Part shown: positions 9,178 through 19,108 of the stretch, in pieces | Layout of the letters: every line of letters begins with the position of its first letter | How positions within the stretch are numbered: position 1 is the first letter of the stretch | Assembly: GCF_003751085.1 (NCBI RefSeq) | Contig: NZ_RJJY01000002.1 | Location: 558,001-622,000 of the forward strand | Reading direction: 5' to 3' | DNA length: 64,000 nucleotides | Source: Micromonospora sp. Llam0 | Lineage (GTDB): Bacteria; Actinomycetota; Actinomycetes; Mycobacteriales; Micromonosporaceae | Position numbers and translations under genes: made by a program | The notes under the pieces: model-generated | Databases searched by the model: none | The model's input: only the letters and a program-made list of their open reading frames with translations | Told to the model about the DNA's origin: nothing

Positions 9178-10560
9178 TCAGGCCCGGGTCGTCAGGATGC
9201 TGGCGATCCGGGCCATGCCGGCGCGTACCTCGTCCGGTGACGGCGGCGGCGACGGTTCGACGTGCCGCTCCTGCGGTTCGACGTCGTTGCCGCCGACCAG
9301 GTCCTCGAAGTCGTCGTACTCGGCGACGTCCTCGTCGGCGGAGGCCTGGGCGGCGGCCAGTTCGGCGCGGATCTCCTCGACGGTCACCAGGGTCAGCAGC
9401 GGCTCGACCACCGCCATCAGCTCCTCGTCGGCGACCACCGTCTCGGCCAGGGCCAGCGCGTGCGCCCGTTCGTACGGCCCGCACACCACCGGTTCCCACT
9501 CGCCGTCCTGGTCGCCGAGCGGCCCGAAGGTGATGATCCACGGCATCGTGTGCGCCGGCGAGTCGTCCGGCAGCTCAAGCGTGACTAGTGCCCCCACCTG
9601 ACCGATCATCGTCGTACGACGCTGACCGCCGACGGCTTTTGCCGCTTTTACTGCTTTCGGCGGTGCCGTTCCGGCCGCCCGCCGGGCTGTCAGATCGACC
9701 ACCCGGCCGTGCCGGCTGGTGGCGGCCAGCGCCGCGCCGAACAGCAGCAACTGGTTGAGCAGATAGAGGTAGATCAGCAGACCAACCGCGCCGGCCACCA
9801 CGGTGTACGCCGGATTGCGCTCGAACCGGCCGACGTAGAACCGCCCCACGGTGTTCAACAGGGTGATGCCCACCGCCACCACGAGGATCGGCGCGACCAG
9901 CCGCCGGGCCGACATCCGCAGCCGGGGCACCGCGATCAGCAGCGCCGAGGCGAGCACCATGTTGATCACGAAGGCGAGCAGCACGCTGGCGACGGTCGCG
10001 GCCACCGATTCCTCGCCGAGCAGCCAGCCGAGCAGCGACCGCAGCGCGTCGACCGCGCCGACCGAAACGCCGATCAGCAGGAACACCCCGACGAGTACGG
10101 CGAGGTCGACGACCTGCCGTACGCCGAAGTAGCCGGGCTGCTGGTCGAGCCGGTAGACGAACCGTTGCGACGAGCGGATCGCCTCCACCCAGCCGATGCC
10201 GGTCAACGCGAGCAGCACCAGGCCGACGACACCGACCTGGCCGCTGTTGCGCTGGATCTGGGCCAGGTCCAGAAACGGCAGGTTCTGCAGCAGAAAGTCG
10301 GCGACCGCCGCGCTGACCTCGGCGTTGGCCTCCACCAGGGCGCCGAACACCCAGTACGCGACCAGGCCGAGAGCGAAGACGGCGAAGAACCCGTAGTAGG
10401 CGATCGCAGCGGCCAGCCGCCCGCCCAGCACCTGGTTGTAGCGTTCCACCGCCCGCCAGAGGTGGTCCAGGCGCGGGTACCGCCGCCGGGACCGATCCAG
10501 CGCCCGCTGGGTGCCGGACCAGGCCCGGCCGAAAACGTTCACCCCGTCATCCTGGTGCAC
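9178..10560 (-). CDS. YihY/BrkB-family inner-membrane protein
   Basis: The 460-residue protein has a short basic N-terminus followed by the family signature around residues 35-70 (LGGRLAAAIAYYGFFAVFAL). Six hydrophobic helices extend to about residue 280. A long C-terminal cytoplasmic tail, rich in acidic residues and proline, is present from about residue 300. The family was once misnamed ribonuclease BN and its function is unsettled. The GTG at 10560 is used. A second GTG at 10542 has a better AGGA element and may be the true start. It is the last gene of a minus-strand run after trpS and the RNA-ligase-like gene. Confidence 0.85.
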   Translation of the reverse strand: MHQDDGVNVFGRAWSGTQRALDRSRRRYPRLDHLWRAVERYNQVLGGRLAAAIAYYGFFAVFALGLVAYWVFGALVEANAEVSAAVADFLLQNLPFLDLAQIQRNSGQVGVVGLVLLALTGIGWVEAIRSSQRFVYRLDQQPGYFGVRQVVDLAVLVGVFLLIGVSVGAVDALRSLLGWLLGEESVAATVASVLLAFVINMVLASALLIAVPRLRMSARRLVAPILVVAVGITLLNTVGRFYVGRFERNPAYTVVAGAVGLLIYLYLLNQLLLFGAALAATSRHGRVVDLTARRAAGTAPPKAVKAAKAVGGQRRTTMIGQVGALVTLELPDDSPAHTMPWIITFGPLGDQDGEWEPVVCGPYERAHALALAETVVADEELMAVVEPLLTLVTVEEIRAELAAAQASADEDVAEYDDFEDLVGGNDVEPQERHVEPSPPPSPDEVRAGMARIASILTTRA

Positions 10561-10595
10561 CGGTCATCCCGGTGCACTGGCACGCCGCCGGGTGG

Positions 10596-11144
10596 TCAGC
10601 CGCCGAGCGGAAAATCCCGGTGCGGACGCCATCGCCCTTCACCGCTGTGTGAGAAGAGCGTGAACGAGTCGACCTCGAACTGCGCCTCGAAGCCGGCGAG
10701 GTCGTCGTACACCTTGTCCATCGCGTCGGTCGGCACGTCCTGGGCGACGGTCACGTGCGGGTGGTACGCGAACCGGCTTTCCCGGACGAGCTGGTCGGCG
10801 GTGCCGATCGCCGAGGCGAGCAGCTCGCACTCGCTGATCCCGGCCGCCACCGCGACGAAGACCACCTCGGTGATCGGCCGGAACGTCCCCGTCCCGCGCA
10901 GGTGCAGCGGGTACGGCGGGTGCGCGGCGGCCACCGCCGCCAGGTGCGCCTCCACCTCGGCCAGCTGGCCTTCGACGATGTCGGTGGGGCCGAGCAGGGT
11001 GATGTGCGCGGGCACGTACTCGGCGGCCGGGTCACCGGCCTCGGCCCGGCGGCGGGTCAGCTCCTCGCCCCAGGGCTGCGGGATGTCGATGGCGACGCCG
11101 ATCCGCACCTGACCGGGAGCTGGTCGCGCGCCGATGACGGACAC
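10596..11144 (-). CDS. 2'-5' RNA ligase-family (2H phosphoesterase) protein
   Basis: The 182-residue protein carries the two HxT motifs of the 2H phosphoesterase superfamily, HITLL near residue 47 and HPHVTVAQD near residue 127. This matches the LigT/ThpR fold, which acts on 2'-5' or cyclic phosphodiester RNA ends. The GTG at 11142-11144 lies two bases after the trpS stop codon, so the gene is almost certainly co-translated with trpS. The physiological substrate is unknown. A role in RNA end processing is inferred from the family. Confidence 0.87.
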   Translation of the reverse strand: MSVIGARPAPGQVRIGVAIDIPQPWGEELTRRRAEAGDPAAEYVPAHITLLGPTDIVEGQLAEVEAHLAAVAAAHPPYPLHLRGTGTFRPITEVVFVAVAAGISECELLASAIGTADQLVRESRFAYHPHVTVAQDVPTDAMDKVYDDLAGFEAQFEVDSFTLFSHSGEGRWRPHRDFPLGG

Positions 11145-11146
11145 TG

Positions 11147-12259
<1,113 letters not shown>

Positions 12260-12341
12260 TTAACCTGTCGCCACTGTTGATTCCTGGCCGGATGTGATGG
12301 AATCTTCCCCGGACGACCGGCGGCGTGAAGGGACACCGATC

Positions 12342-13601
12342 GTGACACTCCCGCTAGCCGACGGCGGCGCACACGACAGCGCCGCAGGGCCGGTCACCCG
12401 CCGCGCCCACGACGGCTTCCGGCAGCGGTACGGCGTACCGCCGGCCGGTGTGTGGGCGGCACCCGGGCGGGTCAACCTGATCGGCGAGCACACCGACTAC
12501 AACGACGGCTTCGTACTGCCGTTCGCCCTGCCGCACCGCACCGTCGTCGCGGCCGGCCCGACAGAGCTGGCCGGCCCGACAGAGCTGGCCGGCCCGACAG
12601 AGCTGGCCGGCCCGGCGGAGCCCGGCTGGACCGTCTGGTCGGAGCAGTCCGGCGAGGAGATCGCGTTCAGCGCCGCCGACGCGGACCGGCCCGGCGCGGT
12701 CGACGGCTGGGGCGGCTACGTCGCCGGGGTGGTGTGGGCGCTACGCGAGGCCGGGTACGCCGTACCGGCCGCCCGGTTGGCCATCGCGTCCGACGTACCG
12801 CTCGGCGCCGGCCTGTCGTCGTCGGCGGCGCTGGAGTCCGCGGTGCTGACCGCCCTGACCGACCTCGGCGGCATCGGCCCCGACCGGCTGCCGGTGGACC
12901 GGCGGCCGGCGCTGGCCCAGCGGGCGGAGAACGGCTACGCCGGGGTGCCCTGCGGGATCATGGACCAGTCGGCGTCGATCCGTTGCCGGGCCGGGCACGC
13001 GCTGTTCCTGGACTGCCGGTCGCTCGACGTCGAACACGTCCCGTTCGACCTGGCCGCCGCCGGGCTGGCCGTCCTGGTGATCGACACCCGGGCGCCGCAC
13101 CGGCACGTCTCCGGGGAGTACGCCGCCCGCCGGGCCGCCTGCGAACGGGCGGCCGGGCTGCTCGGCGTGCCAGCGCTTCGCGACGTGCCGGTCGACGGTC
13201 TGCCGGCCGCGCTGGACCGGCTGCCGGACGACCCGACGCGACGCCGGGTCCGGCACGTGGTCACCGAGAACCACCGGGTCGGCGAGACGGTGACGCTGCT
13301 GCGGGCCGGCCGGATCCGCGAGATCGGCCCGCTGCTGACCGCCTCGCACGCGTCTATGCGCGACGACTTCGAGATCACCGTGCCGGAGGTGGACGTCGCG
13401 GTGACCGCGGCGCTGGCCGGCGGCGCGTACGGGGCCCGGATGACCGGCGGCGGCTTCGGCGGTTGCGTGTTGGCGCTGGTCGATGCGGATGCCGCCGACC
13501 GGGTGGCGGCCACAGTGGGCGCGGCGTACGCCGACCACGGCTTCCCGCCGCCGACGTTGTTCACCGCCCTGCCCTGCGCGGGAGCCGAACGGATCCACTA
13601 A
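12342..13601 (+). CDS. galK: Galactokinase
   Basis: This GHMP-family kinase phosphorylates galactose at C1 as the first step of the Leloir pathway. Signature segments are present: the galactokinase motif GRVNLIGEHTDYNDGFVLP, the ATP-binding loop PLGAGLSSSAALE, and the C-terminal GARMTGGGFGGC. The GTG at 12342 is chosen because GAAGGGA lies 8 bases before it; ATGs at 12294 and 12297 would add 16 residues. The protein (419 residues) is somewhat longer than usual, partly because of an AGPTEL repeat at residues 71-93. No galT or galE is adjacent. Confidence 0.93.
   Translation: MTLPLADGGAHDSAAGPVTRRAHDGFRQRYGVPPAGVWAAPGRVNLIGEHTDYNDGFVLPFALPHRTVVAAGPTELAGPTELAGPTELAGPAEPGWTVWSEQSGEEIAFSAADADRPGAVDGWGGYVAGVVWALREAGYAVPAARLAIASDVPLGAGLSSSAALESAVLTALTDLGGIGPDRLPVDRRPALAQRAENGYAGVPCGIMDQSASIRCRAGHALFLDCRSLDVEHVPFDLAAAGLAVLVIDTRAPHRHVSGEYAARRAACERAAGLLGVPALRDVPVDGLPAALDRLPDDPTRRRVRHVVTENHRVGETVTLLRAGRIREIGPLLTASHASMRDDFEITVPEVDVAVTAALAGGAYGARMTGGGFGGCVLALVDADAADRVAATVGAAYADHGFPPPTLFTALPCAGAERIH
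12552..12620 (+). repeat. Three tandem 18-bp repeats inside galK
   Basis: Three identical copies of an 18-base unit (GCCGGCCCGACAGAGCTG) occupy 12552-12569, 12570-12587 and 12588-12605, followed by a degenerate partial copy to about 12620. Each unit encodes AGPTEL, so copy-number change would keep the frame. Confidence 0.9.
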
Positions 13602-13642
13602 CCTCGCCGCGACACATTAGACCAGTGGCGGCGGAGGTGCCC

Positions 13643-14194
13643 GTGGTGCAGGAGATGACCGACCGGCCGGCGGAGGACACCCCGTTCCTGGTCCGGATCG
13701 ACGGACGCCGGTTCCTGATCTGGGCCGGCGGGCTGGCCGCCGTCTGCTGGTTGCTGGCCGGTGGGCTGCTCGGCGGGGTGGCGTACCTGGTCGCGAGGGA
13801 GGCGGCGGTCGGCCGCTCGGCGACGATGGCGCTGGCCGGCCTGCCGGTGCTGCTGCTCGGCGGGTTGCTGGCCGCGACGGTTGTCATGTGGCACGGCCGG
13901 TTCACCGGCCGTGGCCCGGTGCTGGCCGCCGACCGGACCGGGGTCTGGGTGGCGAACGGCAGTTTCCGCGCCAACCCGGTCTGGCTGCCGTGGGACGCGG
14001 TGTCGGCGGTGCAGGTCCGCCGTACCGGGATCGAGGATCTGATCTTCATCGACGCGCAGACGCCGCACCCGGCGGTGCCGCCGGGTGCCCGGCTGATGGT
14101 GCCGACCATGCTGCTGGACTGCGGCAGCACCCAGATCGTGGCGGCGCTCGGCGCACTCGCCGCCGGCCGGGCCCCGGTCTACGGACGCTGGTGA
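13643..14194 (+). CDS. Two-helix membrane protein with bacterial PH-like domain
   Basis: The 183-residue protein has two membrane helices, near residues 30-55 and 65-85. They are followed by a bacterial PH-like beta domain with the typical GVWVANGSF and VWLPWDAVSAVQV strands. Its function is unknown. The GTG at 13643 lies 5 bases after GGAGG. GTG 13646 and ATG 13655 are in frame and also possible. It follows galK by 41 bases on the same strand and may be co-transcribed, with no obvious functional link. Confidence 0.7.
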   Translation: MVQEMTDRPAEDTPFLVRIDGRRFLIWAGGLAAVCWLLAGGLLGGVAYLVAREAAVGRSATMALAGLPVLLLGGLLAATVVMWHGRFTGRGPVLAADRTGVWVANGSFRANPVWLPWDAVSAVQVRRTGIEDLIFIDAQTPHPAVPPGARLMVPTMLLDCGSTQIVAALGALAAGRAPVYGRW

Positions 14195-14206
14195 GCTCAG
14201 CCGGAA

Positions 14207-14238
14207 GGTCGGGCCCGCCGGTGACAGCGGACCCGACC
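14207..14238. terminator. Bidirectional terminator between the PH-like gene and cysN
   Basis: GGTCGGG at 14207-14213 pairs with CCCGACC at 14232-14238, and the inner CCGC at 14215-14218 pairs with GCGG at 14227-14230 across one mismatch. The hairpin sits between two converging genes, so it can serve both. Confidence 0.55.
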
Positions 14239-14251
14239 CGTCGACCCTGGG

Positions 14252-15541
14252 TCAGCCGGCTTCGATGATCATGCCGGCGGCGGCGGTCCGGTTCGTCGAC
14301 TCGTCGATCAGGATGAAACCGCCGGTGGTCCGGTTCCGCCGGTACTCGTCGGTGAGCAGCGGGACCGTGGTCCGGAAGGTGACCCGGCCGATGTCGTTGA
14401 GGCCGAGCTGGCTGGCGGACTCGTCGCGGTGCAACGTGTTGACGTCCAGCCGGTACTGCACGCCACGGACCACGGCGCGGGCGCTGCGGGTGGTGTGCTT
14501 GATGGCGTACTTGCCGCCCACCTGCAGTGGCCGTGTCTCGTCCATCCAGCAGATCATCGCCTCGACGTCCTGGGCCGGGGTCGGCGCGTTGTGCGGCCGG
14601 CAGATCAGGTCGCCCCGGGAGATGTCCAGCTCGTCGGTGAGCCGGACGGTCACCGACATCGGCGGGAACGCCTCGTCGACCGGGCCGTCGGCGGTCTCGA
14701 TGCTGGCGATCGTGCTGGTCAGCCCGGACGGCAGCACCATCACCTCGTCGCCGGGCTTGAGCACCCCGGAGGCGACCTGGCCGGCGTAGCCGCGGTAGTC
14801 GGTGACGGTGGTCGACTGCGGCCGGATCACGCACTGCACCGGGAACCGCACGTCGACCAGGTTGCGGTCGGAGGCGATGTGCACGTGCTCCAGGTGGTGC
14901 AGCAGCGACGGGCCTTCGTACCACGGGCTGCGCTCGGAGCGGGTGGCGATGTTGTCGCCGTTCAACGCCGAGATCGGGATGACCGACAGGTCGGGCACCT
15001 CGAGCTTGGCGGCGAAGGTGGTGAACTCGTCGGCGATCGTCTCGTAGACCGACTGGTCCCAGTCGACCAGGTCCATCTTGTTGACGCAGAGCACCAGGTG
15101 CGGCACCCGCAGCAGCGAGCAGAGGAACGCGTGCCGGCGGGACTGCTCGACCAGGCCCTTGCGGGCGTCGACCAGGATCAGCGCCAGGTCGGCGGTGGAG
15201 GCACCGGTGACCATGTTGCGGGTGTACTGGGTGTGCCCGGGGGTGTCGGCGATGATGAACTTCCGCCGGGGGGTGGCGAAGTAGCGGTACGCCACGTCGA
15301 TGGTGATGCCCTGCTCCCGCTCGGCGCGCAGTCCGTCGGTGAGCAGCGCCAGGTTGGTGTACTCGTCGCCCCGGGCCGCGCTGACCGCCTCGACCGCTTC
15401 CAGCTGGTCGGTGAAGAGCGACTTGGTGTCGTAGAGCAGCCGACCGATCAGGGTCGACTTGCCGTCGTCGACGCTGCCGGCGGTGGCGAACCGCAGCAGG
15501 TCCATGGCCCGGGTGGTGGGGGCGTCAGCCGTCACCGTCAT
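14252..15541 (-). CDS. cysN: Sulfate adenylyltransferase, GTPase subunit
   Basis: This is the GTP-hydrolysing large subunit of ATP sulfurylase, which with CysD makes adenosine 5'-phosphosulfate (APS). It is 429 residues long with EF-Tu-like motifs: GSVDDGKST (P-loop, residues 22-30), DTPGHTQY and NKMD. The usual beta-barrel domains follow. There is no C-terminal APS kinase domain, so APS kinase, if present, must be encoded elsewhere. The start codon shares one base with the cysD stop (TGATG). Confidence 0.95.
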   Translation of the reverse strand: MTVTADAPTTRAMDLLRFATAGSVDDGKSTLIGRLLYDTKSLFTDQLEAVEAVSAARGDEYTNLALLTDGLRAEREQGITIDVAYRYFATPRRKFIIADTPGHTQYTRNMVTGASTADLALILVDARKGLVEQSRRHAFLCSLLRVPHLVLCVNKMDLVDWDQSVYETIADEFTTFAAKLEVPDLSVIPISALNGDNIATRSERSPWYEGPSLLHHLEHVHIASDRNLVDVRFPVQCVIRPQSTTVTDYRGYAGQVASGVLKPGDEVMVLPSGLTSTIASIETADGPVDEAFPPMSVTVRLTDELDISRGDLICRPHNAPTPAQDVEAMICWMDETRPLQVGGKYAIKHTTRSARAVVRGVQYRLDVNTLHRDESASQLGLNDIGRVTFRTTVPLLTDEYRRNRTTGGFILIDESTNRTAAAGMIIEAG

Positions 15542-16452
15542 CAGAAGTAGCCCTCCCGCTTGCGGTCCTCCATGGCGGCCTCACTGACCCGGTCGTCGCC
15601 CCGGGTGGCGCCACGCTCGGTGATCCGGGTCGCGGCGACCTCGTCGATCACCTTCTCGACGGTGTCCGCCGGGGAGCGGACCGCCGCCGTGCAGGAGGCG
15701 TCGCCGACGGTACGGTAACGAACCTGCTCGATGAACGACGTCTCGCCGGAGCGGGGCTGGATGAACTCGTTGACGGCGTACAGCATGCCGTCGCGCTCGA
15801 TCACCTCGCGCTCGTGGGCGAAGTAGATCGGCGGCAGCTCGATCCGCTCCCGGGCGATGTAGTGCCAGACGTCCAGCTCGGTCCAGTTGGACAGCGGGAA
15901 GACCCGGATCGACTCGCCGGGATGGTGCCGGCCGTTGTACAGCGACCACAGCTCGGGGCGCTGGTTCTTCGGGTCCCACTGGCCGAACTCGTCACGGAAC
16001 GAGAAGACCCGCTCCTTGGCCCGGGCCTTCTCCTCGTCCCGGCGGGCCCCGCCGAACAGGGCGTCGAACCGGTACTTCTCGACCGCGGCCAGCAGCACCG
16101 GGGTCTGAATCCGGTTGCGCATCCCGTCCGGCGACTCGTGGACCAGCCCCGACTCGATGGCTTCCGGCACGCTGGCGACGACCAACTGCAGGCCGAGCTC
16201 GTCGACCCGGCGGTCCCGGTAGTCGAGCACCTCGGCGAAGTTGTGCCCGGTGTCGACGTGCATCACCGGGAACGGGATCCGGGCCGGGGCGAACGCCTTC
16301 TGCGCCAGCCGCAGCATGACGATCGAGTCCTTGCCGCCGGAGAAGAGCAGCACCGGCCGCTCCAGCTCGGCGACGACCTCGCGCATGACGAAGATGCTCT
16401 CCGCCTCCAGCGCGTCGAGGTGGGAGACGCGGTACGCGGTCGCGTTGGTCAT
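15541..16452 (-). CDS. cysD: Sulfate adenylyltransferase, small catalytic subunit
   Basis: This 303-residue PP-loop enzyme forms APS from ATP and sulfate with CysN. The PP-loop SGGKDSIVML is near residue 38 and the C-terminal RKREGYF end is typical of the family. The ATG at 16452 is used because AGGGG lies 8 bases upstream and the length fits; the frame runs open to 16521 without a better start. The gene leads cysDN. CysQ follows upstream on the same strand. Two direct repeats precede the gene. Confidence 0.95.
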   Translation of the reverse strand: MTNATAYRVSHLDALEAESIFVMREVVAELERPVLLFSGGKDSIVMLRLAQKAFAPARIPFPVMHVDTGHNFAEVLDYRDRRVDELGLQLVVASVPEAIESGLVHESPDGMRNRIQTPVLLAAVEKYRFDALFGGARRDEEKARAKERVFSFRDEFGQWDPKNQRPELWSLYNGRHHPGESIRVFPLSNWTELDVWHYIARERIELPPIYFAHEREVIERDGMLYAVNEFIQPRSGETSFIEQVRYRTVGDASCTAAVRSPADTVEKVIDEVAATRITERGATRGDDRVSEAAMEDRKREGYF

Positions 16453-16472
16453 CACACCCACCCCTGGTTGTG

Positions 16473-16498
16473 GGTCATCCGAAGCTTGGTCATCCGAA
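16473..16498. promoter_or_regulatory. Direct repeats upstream of cysD
   Basis: The 11-base sequence GGTCATCCGAA occurs twice, at 16473-16483 and 16488-16498, with a 15-base period, 21-46 bases upstream of the cysD start. Tandem spacing of this kind suits a regulator-binding site. No regulator can be assigned. Confidence 0.4.
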
Positions 16499-16536
16499 TA
16501 CCAGACCTTTCCGGTTGGCAAGCTGGAGATAGGGGG

Positions 16537-17382
16537 TCAGGATACCTGCAGATGCTGTCGCAACGCTGCGAGCAGTTTGCTGGCAAGATCTCGTCGGCAG
16601 ACCACCAAATCTGGCAGCCGCGGGTTGGCCTCGTTGTATTGCAGCGCGGATCCGTCGATCCGGGAAGCGTGCAGACCGGTGGCGGTCGCCACGGCGACCG
16701 GCGCGGCCGAGTCCCACTCGTACTGGCCGCCGGCGTGCACGTAGGCGTCGGCGTCGCCGGCGATCACCGCGGCGATCTTGGCACCGGCCGAACCCATCGG
16801 CACCAGCTCGGCGCCGAGCTGCTCGGCGAGCGCGGTGACGAAGGCGGGTGGCCGGCTGCGGCTGGCGGCCAGCCGGATCGCCCCCGAGCCGGGCATGCCG
16901 GGCGCCGGCATCGGCGGGTACGGCGGCGGGTGCTCGGTGCTGATCGTGCGGTGCTGGGCGGGCAGGCCCACCGCGCCGGCGACCAGCCGGTGCGGCGTGG
17001 AGCCGCTGCGGGACCAGAGCGCCACGTGCACCGCCCAGTCGGCGCGGCCCTCCTCGGAGAACTCCCGGGTGCCGTCGAGCGGGTCGATGATCCACACCCG
17101 GTCGGCGGTGAGCCGGGAAGGCCCGGCCCCGGTCGAGGTCTCGGCGTCCGGGTCGGGCAGCGCCTGGCGGGCGCCGTCGTCCTCCTCCGACAGCACCGCG
17201 TCCGCCGGCCGCCAACGGGCCAGTTCGGTACGGAGCAGGTCGTGGGAGACCTTGTCACCGGCCGCCTTGAGCGCGGTCGGGTCGGCGTACCCCAGCTCCT
17301 CACGGACCTGGAGCAGCGACTCGCCGGCGCGCCCGGCGAGCCATCGGGCGAATGCGGCGTCGGTTACCGGCGGCGTGCTCAT
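16537..17382 (-). CDS. cysQ: 3'(2'),5'-bisphosphate nucleotidase CysQ
   Basis: This inositol-monophosphatase-fold phosphatase of 281 residues is predicted to hydrolyse PAP (and PAPS). It would keep sulfate activation moving and relieve PAP inhibition of sulfotransferases. Metal-binding motifs are in order: SEEDD, WIIDPLDGTREF and EWDSAAPVAVA. The gene lies 84 bases upstream of cysD on the same strand, consistent with a sulfur-activation cluster. It may also serve the sulfotransferase encoded near 56.3 kb. An inositol phosphatase is the alternative, but the context favours CysQ. Confidence 0.9.
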   Translation of the reverse strand: MSTPPVTDAAFARWLAGRAGESLLQVREELGYADPTALKAAGDKVSHDLLRTELARWRPADAVLSEEDDGARQALPDPDAETSTGAGPSRLTADRVWIIDPLDGTREFSEEGRADWAVHVALWSRSGSTPHRLVAGAVGLPAQHRTISTEHPPPYPPMPAPGMPGSGAIRLAASRSRPPAFVTALAEQLGAELVPMGSAGAKIAAVIAGDADAYVHAGGQYEWDSAAPVAVATATGLHASRIDGSALQYNEANPRLPDLVVCRRDLASKLLAALRQHLQVS

Positions 17383-17496
17383 CTGGCTCCTCTCCTACCT
17401 GCCCGGCGGGCACCGGGCCGTCCACCCGGAATCCACGGGCGGTGTTCTGCCCGGTTCACGATCCAGCTGTCCCAGATGTAACGCCACAGCCGCCTC

Positions 17497-18084
17497 TCAG
17501 GTGCTGTGGTACGTGTTCTGGGCCCACTCGAGCCCTCGGACGACCACCGCTTCCACCAGGTCAGCGGCCCGATCGACGAGAAAGTCGAGCTCCTTGCGTT
17601 CAGTTGTCGAGAAATCTGACAAAACATAATCTGCTGGATCCTGGCGACCGGGCGGACGCCCGACCCCGAACCTGACCCGCAGGTACTCCTTGCTGCCGAG
17701 CGACCGGGACATGGAGCGCAGCCCGTTGTGGCCGCCCTCTCCACCACCCTGCTTCACCCGCAGTCGACCGTAGTCGATGTCCAGCTCGTCGTGCACCGTG
17801 ACGATCTGCTCGACCGGCACCTTGTAGAACTTCGCCAACGCCGCCACCGGGCCGCCGGAGAGGTTCATGAACGTCATCGGCTTCGCCAGCACCAGCTTCG
17901 GGCCGCCCAGGCCGAGCCGACCCTCGCCGGACTCGGCCGCCGCCCGACGGTGCCGGCTCAACCGCACACCCAGCCGACCGGCGAGCAGGTCCGCGACCAT
18001 GAACCCGACATTGTGTCGGTTACGGGCGTACTCCCGGCCCGGGTTGCCCAGCCCGACGACCAGCCACGGCGCCGTCTCCACCAC
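17497..18084 (-). CDS. pth: Peptidyl-tRNA hydrolase
   Basis: This esterase recycles peptidyl-tRNA released from stalled ribosomes. It is 195 residues, the normal size. The motif GLGNPG (Asn14), catalytic His24 in RHNVG, and the HDELD segment with its catalytic aspartate are all present. It follows rplY on the same strand in the actinobacterial order glmU-prs-rplY-pth. Confidence 0.96.
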   Translation of the reverse strand: MVETAPWLVVGLGNPGREYARNRHNVGFMVADLLAGRLGVRLSRHRRAAAESGEGRLGLGGPKLVLAKPMTFMNLSGGPVAALAKFYKVPVEQIVTVHDELDIDYGRLRVKQGGGEGGHNGLRSMSRSLGSKEYLRVRFGVGRPPGRQDPADYVLSDFSTTERKELDFLVDRAADLVEAVVVRGLEWAQNTYHST

Positions 18085-18159
18085 ACCTCCTGAAACGGAT
18101 CAAGGCGTCACCGCCGCGGCAAGGCCGGCAGCGGGACGCCCGGATCGTCGAACGGCAGG

Positions 18160-18786
18160 TCAGACCGGCTGCTCGGCGGCGCCCTCGGGAACGGCCCCCT
18201 CGGCCGTCTCCTCGCCCGCCTCCGTGTCGAGCTGGGCGGCGCTCGGCGCGGCGGAGACCACCACGAGCACGGTCGCCGGGTCGCCGGTCAACTCGACCCC
18301 GCCCGGCAGCTGAACGTCGCCGGCGGTGACGTGCGAGCCAGGCTCCAGACCCTCGATCGACACCTCCAGCGACTCCGGCACCCGGGTCGCCTCGGCGCTG
18401 ACCGACAGCGTGTCGTGCTCGTGCATCACCAGGGTGCCCTTGGCCGGCTCGCCGACCAGCTGCACCGAGATGTCCACGGTGACCTTCTCGCCCCGACGGA
18501 CCAGCAGCAGGTCGACGTGCTCGAAGGTGTCCTTGACCGGGTCACGCTGGATCGCCTTGGTCAACGCCAGCGCCTGGGTGCCGTCGGTGATCTCGATGGC
18601 GAACAGCTGATTGGCGCCGCCGTGCCGGATCGCGGCGGCGAACTCACGGGCGGGCAACGCGATGTGCTTGGGCTTCTCGCCGTGGCCGTACAGCACGGCG
18701 GGCACCTTGCCGGCCCGGCGGGTACGGCGGGCACCACCCTTACCGAACTCGGTGCGGGGCTCGGCGCTGATCTTTACCTCGGACAC
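18160..18786 (-). CDS. rplY: 50S ribosomal protein L25/general stress protein Ctc
   Basis: The 208-residue protein binds 5S rRNA in the large subunit. It has the L25 N-terminal domain (EFGKGGARRTRRAGKVPAVL) and the longer TL5/CTC C-terminal beta domain. An acidic, alanine-rich tail is typical of actinobacterial forms. The GTG at 18786 lies 9 bases after a GGAG element. The open frame upstream is not coding. The gene sits between prs and pth. Confidence 0.93.
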   Translation of the reverse strand: MSEVKISAEPRTEFGKGGARRTRRAGKVPAVLYGHGEKPKHIALPAREFAAAIRHGGANQLFAIEITDGTQALALTKAIQRDPVKDTFEHVDLLLVRRGEKVTVDISVQLVGEPAKGTLVMHEHDTLSVSAEATRVPESLEVSIEGLEPGSHVTAGDVQLPGGVELTGDPATVLVVVSAAPSAAQLDTEAGEETAEGAVPEGAAEQPV

Positions 18787-18909
18787 GGGAGTACTCCTGG
18801 AGTTTCGGCAGTGCGTGCGGGGGAACCTGATCCGGCTCCGGAGAGACGGACGCGATGTCGGCGGTGCCGGGCGAAGGGGCACGCTGGGCGCTCGTCCAAC
18901 TGGGCAGTG

Positions 18910-18943
18910 CCCGGAGCACCGCGTCGATCACGGTGCTTCCGGG
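18910..18943 (-). other. Bulged hairpin in the rplY leader region
   Basis: CCCGGAGCACCG at 18910-18921 pairs with CGGTGCTTCCGGG at 18931-18943, with one bulged base and a nine-base loop. It lies about 125 bases before the rplY start, where it could be a terminator for read-through from prs or a structured leader of the L25 mRNA. Confidence 0.4.
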
Positions 18944-19084
18944 CGGCAGCGCTTCGTCAGCAGCGGCCCGCAGGGCACCCTCGCCGTGGCAACCGCACCA
19001 GTCTACCCGAGGCTGGTGAACTGGTTCAGGCAGTACCCCTGTGCGGTCAGCTCAGCCCGCGCGAGCGGGGCCGAATGCCGGCTC

Positions 19085-19104
19085 AGCCCGCGCGGGCGCG
19101 GGCT
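19085..19104 (-). terminator. Hairpin directly after prs
   Basis: AGCCCGCG at 19085-19092 pairs perfectly with CGCGGGCT at 19097-19104 around a four-base loop, five bases after the prs stop codon on the minus strand. It lacks a U-tract. Confidence 0.5.
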
Positions 19105-19108
19105 GAAA

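Larger units (their letters stand above)
18787..19108. other. 322-bp gap between prs and rplY
   Basis: On the minus strand this is the stretch after prs and before rplY. It opens with a hairpin directly after the prs stop (19085-19104) and contains a bulged 12-bp hairpin at 18910-18943. It is long for a gap within an operon, so rplY-pth probably have their own promoter here. No gene was found. Confidence 0.5.

Noticed and set aside
7004..9541. An 845-codon minus-strand frame opposite the protease
   Set aside because: It is low-complexity Gly/Val/Arg text without a start site or domain, and an artefact of the base composition.
12552..12620. A CRISPR array or mobile-element footprint in galK
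   Set aside because: The repeats are directly abutting, without spacers, in frame, and coding; they are a simple tandem repeat.
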